DNA of 5,059 nucleotides from Thermocladium sp. UBA166. Lineage in GTDB: Archaea > Thermoproteota > Thermoprotei > Thermoproteales > Thermocladiaceae. Positions 1 through 4,220 of the stretch are shown here, in pieces (position 1 is the stretch's first letter; every line of letters starts with the position of its first letter). The notes beneath the pieces are model-generated. The model was not told the DNA's origin and ran no database searches. It saw only the letters and a list, made by a program, of their open reading frames with translations. Location of the stretch: contig DAHE01000036.1 in NCBI GenBank assembly GCA_002508315.1, positions 38,275 to 43,333 on the forward strand, written 5' to 3'. The position numbers were made by a program, and so were the translations under genes.

Positions 1-65
1 ACCCGCCGATCCAGTTCACACTGTGCAGCCTAAGTGGACGGGTAACACCTCCTCTCTTCTCCCCC
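1..65. other. Left-edge stretch with no supportable gene
   Basis: These bases lie downstream of the radical SAM gene stop. The plus strand has a pyrimidine-rich tract at about 47-67 and stop codons in two of its frames (31-33, 88-90 region). A plus-strand gene ending just off the left edge is possible but cannot be shown. The minus strand has a purine-rich tract resembling a ribosome-binding site (AGGAGGTG near 46-53), but no start codon at a usable distance: the next open GTG (17-19) is about 26 bases further on. I make no coding call. Confidence 0.4.
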
Positions 66-1214
66 TTAATCCACGCCTAGGGGGCCTAGCACGTTGAGCG
101 AGCCGGGGACGTAGGGGCAGAGCGGATCCTCCGCCAGCGGATCCCCGTTCTCCACGAATGCCCTGGACCTGGAGCCGCCGCACATGAACCTGTACTCGCA
201 CGACCCGCACCTGCCCCCGAACTCGGCCCTCCTTATGGCCCTCAACACCGGGTTATCCCTGTATATCTTTATGAGGCTCTCCTTCCGAACGTTGCCCAGG
301 GAGAGGGGTAGGAAACCGCTGGGGCTGACCGTCCCATCATAGCCGATGAATATTATGCCATTCCCGTCCCTGGTCCTGGCGAATTGAGGCTTGGCCGGCG
401 GCCCCGGCGGTTCCCCCAACAGCTCCTCCAAGCCGCGCCTCAATCGCTTGTAGAGGGAGCCGAGACTTATCTCGGCCCTCACCTTGCCTGACTCAACGGC
501 GTATCGCTGCAGAACCGCCCTTCTATGGAACGGCGCCTCCACTGTCCTCACCTGCACACCGAACTTCGAGGCATCGTATAGGAAGTTGACCACGTCCTCC
601 GCCTCCATCGGGTCAAGGGACTCCAGCCCGGTCCCGCGGCCCACGTGTATCAGGAAGAAGACCTCCCACGCGTTCGCCCCGCTGCTCCTCACCAACTTGA
701 AGAGCTGGGGGAGCTCCTCGACGTTCATCTTCATTACCGTCGAGTTGACTTGAAACGGTACGCCGAATTCCCTCAACATCTTCATGGCGGCCAGCGTCCT
801 CTCGAAGTGCCCCTCCACCCTCCTCACGAACTCGTGCGTGGCCGGCGATGCGCCGTCTAGGCTTATGGAGACGCTGGAAACCCCTAGCCTCTTTATCTCG
901 GCTAGGTTCTCGTCGTTTATCGATGAGGAGACCGCCGGCGACAATGCCGTGGGCACCCCCAAATCCCTGGCGTGGCCTATTAGCTCGAATATGTCGCTCC
1001 TCATGAGGGGATCGCCGCCGGTGAACACTATTACGGGGTAGGGCCTCCCGAAGCCGGCCACGTCCTCTATCAAGCGATGCCCCTCCTGGGTGGTCAATTC
1101 CCCGGGAAGCGGCTTCAATATGGCGTTCGCCCTGCAATGCCTACAGGAGAGTGGGCAGGCCTTAGTGGTCTCCCAGAAGACCAGGATGGGTCGCTCGTTT
1201 AGATCCAACGGCAT
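66..1214 (-). CDS. Radical SAM/SPASM domain protein, TIGR04053-like (NirJ/AhbC/AhbD relatives)
   Basis: This is a predicted iron-sulfur enzyme that cleaves S-adenosylmethionine to start radical chemistry; its substrate is unknown. From the ATG at 1214 the protein has 382 residues. The SAM-cluster motif CxxxCxxC is at C20, C24 and C27, and the SAM-binding GGDP is at 66-69. A C-terminal SPASM/twitch-like region carries C336, C339, C345 and C366 in a CGSCEYRFMCGGSRSRA context, so at least one auxiliary Fe-S cluster is likely. That C-terminal signature is shared with NirJ and AhbC/AhbD of haem synthesis. The N-terminal WETTKACPLSCRHCRA and central EAPFHRR look closer to TIGR04053, whose function is not established. 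I chose the ATG at 1214 over the TTG at 1229 because a TATA box at 1237-1244 is centred about 26 bp before it, fitting a leaderless mRNA, and would be too close to the TTG. No haem gene or peptide substrate lies nearby. The family call is firm; the function is not. Confidence 0.88.
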   Translation of the reverse strand: MPLDLNERPILVFWETTKACPLSCRHCRANAILKPLPGELTTQEGHRLIEDVAGFGRPYPVIVFTGGDPLMRSDIFELIGHARDLGVPTALSPAVSSSINDENLAEIKRLGVSSVSISLDGASPATHEFVRRVEGHFERTLAAMKMLREFGVPFQVNSTVMKMNVEELPQLFKLVRSSGANAWEVFFLIHVGRGTGLESLDPMEAEDVVNFLYDASKFGVQVRTVEAPFHRRAVLQRYAVESGKVRAEISLGSLYKRLRRGLEELLGEPPGPPAKPQFARTRDGNGIIFIGYDGTVSPSGFLPLSLGNVRKESLIKIYRDNPVLRAIRRAEFGGRCGSCEYRFMCGGSRSRAFVENGDPLAEDPLCPYVPGSLNVLGPLGVD

Positions 1215-1236
1215 GGGTCCGCGAGTCAACGAATAG

Positions 1237-1244
1237 TTTAAATA
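1237..1244 (-). promoter_or_regulatory. TATA box for the radical SAM gene
   Basis: Read on the minus strand this is TATTTAAA, in an A/T island between GC-rich flanks. Its centre is 26-27 bp upstream of the ATG at 1214, the usual archaeal spacing from TATA centre to transcription start. Transcription would therefore begin at or next to the start codon. The purine-rich GGAAGC just upstream is a plausible BRE for TFB. Confidence 0.6.
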
Positions 1245-1326
1245 GCTTCCTCAAGGGACCAACTCAGTGTTGAGACGGGGACGGTCCGATCAGTGACGAG
1301 AAGTTCCACGCACTGCATCAATGAGG

Positions 1327-2055
1327 TCAATGCGATGAATACTCACCGTACTGTTCTATTATTGTCTTGAGCAGGTTGATTGAGTTCTCGTCGTAGTACT
1401 TTGACGAGGAAATCACCAGGATCCTTTCGCCCTTCAACTTTATTGAGTACTCATACACCCCGTTCCTGGCAGTCATCAAGACGCTCGCCCCCAATTGATC
1501 CAGCAACCCAGCCGATCCGCTGTCCACGGAGCCGCTGCTCTCCACCACGGAGCCGCCGGACACTATCGCTATGCCATCCAGGGACAGCAACTCCCTTAGC
1601 TCATCCAGCGAGGATGGAATGTAACCCACCTGCGCGTAGGCGTACTCTACGTGGGACTTAGACATTCCCCGCACCTCCTCCCGCACCTCCTCCAACTTAT
1701 CGCTCAACTCCTTCAATGCAGACCGCAGCTCGCTCACCTGCGACTCCAGCCTTCCCAGGGAGTCGGGGGGAGGTGGAGGGGGAGGGGGGATGGGCCTCAC
1801 ATCGCCCGCGGGCTTAGCCGCTTGGAGTCCCTGCTTGGGTGGGGGCGTTGATGGCGGGGAGGGGGGTGGAGGTGGTTGAGGAGGTCTTTGCTGGTTCGCC
1901 TTGGGTTGCTGAGGCGTCTGCGGCGTCTGCGGCTTGGATTGCTGCTTGGGGGCCTGCCTCTGCCCTCTCTGCTTCATCAATAGAATCACCAATACGGCTG
2001 CGAGGACCACCGCTAGGGCAGCTATTATTCCAAGCATTAATGCTGATAATGGCAT
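1327..2055 (-). CDS. Membrane-anchored coiled-coil protein with C-terminal roadblock/LC7-like domain
   Basis: I do not recognise a named family for the whole 242-residue protein, but its architecture is clear. Residues about 7-27 form one hydrophobic membrane helix, followed by KQRGQRQ; the positive-inside rule puts the rest in the cytoplasm. Residues 34-98 are a proline/glutamine-rich stalk with eight consecutive prolines (90-97). Residues 99-131 form a coiled coil with hydrophobics at 100, 103, 107, 110, 114, 117, 121, 124 and 128, an exact 3-4 spacing. Residues about 147-238 follow a helix-strand-strand-helix-strand-strand-helix order, including DGIAIVSGGSVVESSG, which resembles the roadblock/LC7 (profilin-like) fold known to dimerise and bind small Ras-like GTPases. 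The roadblock call rests on pattern only. Possible roles are scaffold, GTPase regulator or cell-surface machine anchor; none is shown. The ATG at 2055 is supported by a TATA box 27 bp upstream. It has its own promoter and no functional link to either neighbour. Confidence 0.85.
   Translation of the reverse strand: MPLSALMLGIIAALAVVLAAVLVILLMKQRGQRQAPKQQSKPQTPQTPQQPKANQQRPPQPPPPPSPPSTPPPKQGLQAAKPAGDVRPIPPPPPPPPDSLGRLESQVSELRSALKELSDKLEEVREEVRGMSKSHVEYAYAQVGYIPSSLDELRELLSLDGIAIVSGGSVVESSGSVDSGSAGLLDQLGASVLMTARNGVYEYSIKLKGERILVISSSKYYDENSINLLKTIIEQYGEYSSH
1669..1692. repeat. Perfect tandem duplication of 12 bp
   Basis: The unit CCGCACCTCCTC occurs twice head to tail (1669-1680, 1681-1692) inside the coiled-coil coding region of the anchored protein. 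On the coding strand it gives the doubled EEVR at residues 122-129. It is in frame and probably arose by replication slippage. Confidence 0.85.
1765..1794 (+). other. Potential G-quadruplex in the polyproline coding segment
   Basis: The plus strand has four G runs of 6, 5, 6 and 3 with loops of 7, 1 and 2 bases, which fits the G3+N1-7 rule. It lies on the template strand of the anchored-protein gene and encodes its run of eight prolines. A second G-rich patch at about 1838-1874 codes for another proline-rich part but has a longer loop. The pattern may simply reflect proline codons (CCN). Confidence 0.5.
1913..1930. repeat. Perfect tandem duplication of 9 bp
   Basis: GGCGTCTGC occurs twice in tandem (1913-1921, 1922-1930). 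On the coding strand this gives a repeated Gln-Thr-Pro (residues 42-47) in the stalk of the membrane-anchored protein. It is in frame and consistent with a low-complexity linker that varies in length by slippage. Confidence 0.8.
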
Positions 2056-2078
2056 AGGGGATAGATAATAAGAAAAGT

Positions 2079-2086
2079 TTTTATAT
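2079..2086 (-). promoter_or_regulatory. TATA box for the anchored coiled-coil gene
   Basis: Minus-strand ATATAAAA, within GATATAAAAAC, is centred 27-28 bp upstream of the ATG at 2055. This is the expected position for a transcript that begins at the start codon. No Shine-Dalgarno sequence precedes the ATG. The box lies in the 60-bp gap after the aminotransferase, so this gene need not depend on read-through. Confidence 0.65.
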
Positions 2087-2098
2087 CTATCTGTGACT

Positions 2099-2103
2099 AA
2101 AAA
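2099..2103 (-). terminator. Short oligo-T tract after the aminotransferase gene
   Basis: The minus strand reads TCTTTTTAG starting about 9 bases after the TAG stop at 2116-2118. Archaeal RNA polymerase commonly terminates at T runs without a hairpin, so this is a plausible intrinsic terminator. Five T's is a weak signal, and the run sits just before the next gene's TATA box. Confidence 0.35.
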
Positions 2104-2115
2104 GACCTTGAGGAT

Positions 2116-3252
2116 CTACTTCTTGGTCAACTCAATAGCCTCAAGCAAGAGCTCGACACCCCTCCTAGCCTCCTCAACCGTGGTCTGCGACACGCTTAAG
2201 CGCAGCCACGTGGCGAAGCCGCTGGAGACCGAGAAGAAGCGGCCCGGCATGAATGCCGCCCCGAGCCTCAACGCTGTTCGGAGCAGTTCCTCCGCATCCA
2301 CCCCCGCATTCAACCAAATGAAGAAGCCGCCCACCGGTTCCTGGAAGGGGACTCCGGAGCTCCGGAGGGCCTCGGAGACGGCGGTCAGCTTCTCCCAGTA
2401 CAGCCGCCTAGCCCTCTCAATGGATTTAGCCATCAATCCCCGCCTCAGGAATTCGGCAGCTATTAATTGAGTAATGGGGGGAGTGGATATGGTGGTGGCG
2501 CTCTTCACGTTGGTCAGCGCGGCGGCGGCCTCGTTGGTGGTCATTATGAAGCCGATCCTGAGGCCTGGGGCGATCGTTTTGCTGAACGTGGAGAGATGAA
2601 TAACCCTATCACCGCCTAGCCTCGCCATGCTTGGAGGGAGCTCTGATACGGCTAGGGGACTGTAGGGGTCATCCTCCACCACTTGGAAATCGTACCTCTC
2701 CGCGAGCTCCAGCACGGCCTTCCTCTCTTCCAGGCTCATCACCCTGCCCGTGGGGTTTTGAAGCGAGGGCATTAGGTAGAGCAGTCGAAGCCCGGCCCTA
2801 GCCGCTGCCTCCAGCCTGTCCAGGTCCAGCCCCTCCTCTGTTAGAGGTATTGGAACGACGCGGGACGCGTATATCCTGAACGCTGGGAGGGCCACGAAGT
2901 AAGTTGGGTCCTCCACCGCGACGGCGTCGTGGGGGCCCAGGAATGCCTTTCCAATCAAGTCCAGCCCCTCCTGGCTTCCAACAGTGATCACCACGCCGCC
3001 TGGATCCCCGAAGCCCTTTAGCCTCACCACCTCATCCCGAAGCTCCGGCAATCCCTGTGAGTCACCGTACTGAAAAGCGGAGGCGCCGCGTTGCTTGACG
3101 ACCTCCATGGTTATGTCCGCTATCTCGGGGAGTATGGTTGATGGGTCGGGAATGCCGCCCGCCATGTTTATTACGCCGCCCCTGGCCCATGACAGTATGT
3201 CCGGCACCTTGGTATCGAAGTTGGCGTATCTCTCCGATAGCTTCACGCGCAT
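2116..3252 (-). CDS. PLP-dependent class I/II aminotransferase, LysN/2-aminoadipate aminotransferase-like
   Basis: This is a cytoplasmic fold-type I enzyme that moves amino groups between an amino acid and a 2-oxo acid; an aromatic, branched-chain or 2-aminoadipate substrate is plausible. The 378 residues, near the usual 380-400, contain the family landmarks. These are GGIPDP (32-37), QYGDSQGLPELR (61-72), PSLQNPTG (162-169, with PLP-contacting N166), VVEDDPY (191-197, D195 and Y197 near PLP), STFSKTIAPGLRIGF (221-235, Schiff-base K225) and the carboxylate-binding R351 in RLSVS. The order and spacing match Thermus LysN and related 2-aminoadipate/aromatic enzymes better than AspC types. No lysine-pathway genes sit beside it, so the substrate is not assigned. 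Two starts are possible: ATG 3252, used here, or GTG 3246 (residue 3). The GTG fits better as a leaderless start 24-25 bp from the strong TATA box at 3267-3274. Confidence 0.9.
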   Translation of the reverse strand: MRVKLSERYANFDTKVPDILSWARGGVINMAGGIPDPSTILPEIADITMEVVKQRGASAFQYGDSQGLPELRDEVVRLKGFGDPGGVVITVGSQEGLDLIGKAFLGPHDAVAVEDPTYFVALPAFRIYASRVVPIPLTEEGLDLDRLEAAARAGLRLLYLMPSLQNPTGRVMSLEERKAVLELAERYDFQVVEDDPYSPLAVSELPPSMARLGGDRVIHLSTFSKTIAPGLRIGFIMTTNEAAAALTNVKSATTISTPPITQLIAAEFLRRGLMAKSIERARRLYWEKLTAVSEALRSSGVPFQEPVGGFFIWLNAGVDAEELLRTALRLGAAFMPGRFFSVSSGFATWLRLSVSQTTVEEARRGVELLLEAIELTKK

Positions 3253-3266
3253 CTATTTACTTTACC

Positions 3267-3274
3267 TATTTAAG
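3267..3274 (-). promoter_or_regulatory. Candidate TATA box for the aminotransferase gene
   Basis: Minus-strand CTTAAATA is the best TATA-like match before this gene. Its centre is only 18-19 bp from ATG 3252 but 24-25 bp from the in-frame GTG at 3246. A second candidate, TATATTTA at 3281-3288, is centred 32-33 bp from the ATG and would give a leader of about 6 bases. Which one is used decides the translation start. Confidence 0.45.
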
Positions 3275-3342
3275 CATTGCTAAATATATATTAATCCCAG
3301 CCATGAGATGAAGAGCAATTCCTTTAATTAAAATGAAAAAAC

Positions 3343-3350
3343 ATTTATTA
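3343..3350 (+). promoter_or_regulatory. TATA box for sir2
   Basis: ATTTATTA is centred 27-28 bp upstream of the sir2 ATG at 3374, right for a leaderless transcript. The A-rich GAAAAAAC immediately upstream (about 3335-3342) fits an archaeal BRE. No Shine-Dalgarno sequence lies between the box and the start codon. Confidence 0.6.
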
Positions 3351-3373
3351 GCGACGACGCGGATCCATCATAG

Positions 3374-4129
3374 ATGAGCAATCCGCACGAGAGGCTTGTA
3401 GACATGATAATGGAGGCCAAGTGCGTAGTGGCGTTGACGGGGGCGGGCATAAGCACGGCCAGCGGGATACCTGACTTCAGGGGCGCCAATGGGCTCTGGA
3501 GCAGGGTGAGCCCGGATAATTGCACGGGCGGCGAGATGGAGGTGGATCCAGACGCCGTGTGGAGCTGCGTCATGGAGATATACCAATACGTGAGGGACGC
3601 CGCGCCCAACGCGGCGCACAAGGCCCTGGCTGAGCTGGAGAGGGCGGGGCGGCTGTGCGGCATAATAACGCAGAACGTGGATATGCTGCACGAGAAGGCG
3701 GGCTCCAACGCCGTGGTTCCGATACACGGCAGGCTGGACTCAGCCACTTGCCCCAAGTGCGGCGCGGTGGTCCCCATAACCACGGCTATAAGCAGTTGGA
3801 GGACTGGGTTCACGCCCATATGCCCAAAGTGCGGCGCGGTGCTGAGGCCCAACATAGTTCTATTCAACGAGGACGTGCCGAGGCGGGAATACATGAAGGC
3901 GTTCTACATGGTCAAGAACGCGGATCTACTGCTAGTCGTGGGAACAAGCCTAGCCGTGGCCCCCGCCAATGAACTGCCCCTCATAGTTAAGAAGCACGGG
4001 GGCAGGGTGGCCATAATAAACGAATCCGCCACGGAGCTGGATGATGAGGCGGACCTAGTGATTAGGGAGCGGGCGGAGGTAGCATTGCCGGACGTGGTTA
4101 AGATAATGGAGCGCAGGATCAAGCGATGA
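3374..4129 (+). CDS. sir2: Sir2 family NAD-dependent protein deacylase
   Basis: This enzyme removes acyl groups from lysine side chains using NAD+, giving nicotinamide and O-acyl-ADP-ribose. In archaea a known substrate is the chromatin protein Alba. The 251 residues are a normal length for a compact prokaryotic sirtuin. Visible motifs are GAGIS (23-27) and SGIPDFRG (30-37) for NAD binding; TQNVDMLHEKAG (99-110), where most sirtuins have TQNIDGLH; the catalytic H118 in IHG; zinc cysteines C126, C129, C150 and C153 as two CPKC pairs; GTSLAVAPANELP (190-202); and INES (215-218). Two features are odd. VLFNE (162-166) replaces the usual FGE, and the helix YQYVRD (70-75) does not show the clean YxxR that marks desuccinylases such as SIRT5 and CobB. 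An in-frame TAG directly before ATG 3374 fixes the start. The gene diverges from the aminotransferase and converges on aglB. Confidence 0.95.
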   Translation: MSNPHERLVDMIMEAKCVVALTGAGISTASGIPDFRGANGLWSRVSPDNCTGGEMEVDPDAVWSCVMEIYQYVRDAAPNAAHKALAELERAGRLCGIITQNVDMLHEKAGSNAVVPIHGRLDSATCPKCGAVVPITTAISSWRTGFTPICPKCGAVLRPNIVLFNEDVPRREYMKAFYMVKNADLLLVVGTSLAVAPANELPLIVKKHGGRVAIINESATELDDEADLVIRERAEVALPDVVKIMERRIKR

Positions 4130-4220
4130 CCCCCCCCTCCCGCCCTGCCGCCCTGGATTCAAAGCGTGTTTGGATAGCTTAGAAAGGTTCTTGATTTGCC
4201 GAGTTAAGGGGGTTGGAATA
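4130..4220. other. Convergent intergenic junction between sir2 and aglB with a C8 tract
   Basis: Directly after the sir2 TGA there are eight consecutive C's (4130-4137), followed by a C-rich stretch to about 4153. The remainder to the aglB stop (4221-4223) is mixed sequence with only short T runs on either strand, so neither gene has a clear oligo-T terminator. I see no RNA gene or promoter. The C-rich tract may play a part in sir2 3' end formation, but that is a guess. Confidence 0.4.

Larger units (their letters stand above)
3253..3373. promoter_or_regulatory. Divergent promoter region between the aminotransferase and sir2
   Basis: This 121-bp gap is markedly AT-rich compared with the flanking genes. 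It holds minus-strand TATA candidates at 3267-3274 and 3281-3288 and the sir2 TATA box at 3343-3350. It also holds two perfect 10-bp A/T palindromes, AATATATATT (3283-3292) and TTTAATTAAA (3323-3332). The second lies about 10 bp upstream of the sir2 TATA box and could be an operator of the Lrp/AsnC kind, which favours A/T palindromes. No credible small gene is present: the longest ATG-started frame is only eight codons. Confidence 0.55.

Noticed and set aside
16..210. Minus-strand open frame at the left edge
   Set aside because: It overlaps the radical SAM gene C-terminus out of frame, is extremely Arg-rich, and has no promoter or homology pattern.
613..1137. Minus-strand open frame in another frame of the radical SAM gene
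   Set aside because: Its translation is Arg/Gly-rich low complexity with no motif, while the overlapping frame carries the CxxxCxxC and SPASM cysteines.
1258..1275. Small hairpin CTCAgtgtTGAG as a terminator
   Set aside because: The stem is only 4 bp and no T run follows on either strand; such short hairpins occur by chance.
1246..1326. C/D-box guide RNA in the gap between the radical SAM and anchored-protein genes
   Set aside because: The minus strand has two CTGA (D-like) elements and a TTGATGC resembling a C box, but the C box has two mismatches, no C' box is present and the spacings are wrong.
1332..2055. Anchored protein as a flagellin/pilin or secreted S-layer-type protein
   Set aside because: The N-terminal helix lacks a class III signal peptidase site before the hydrophobic segment, and the positive charges follow the helix, favouring a cytoplasmic C-terminal part.
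66..3252. A single operon of radical SAM, anchored protein and aminotransferase
   Set aside because: The genes are co-directional, but the gaps of 60 and 112 bp each contain a well-placed TATA box for the next gene, an oligo-T tract follows the aminotransferase, and the functions are unrelated.
3328..3894. Long minus-strand open frame (188 codons) antisense to sir2
   Set aside because: It lies almost wholly opposite a sirtuin with all catalytic motifs, its translation is Ser/Thr/Ala-rich with no recognisable domain, and its start has no suitable promoter. It is a shadow of GC-rich codon use.
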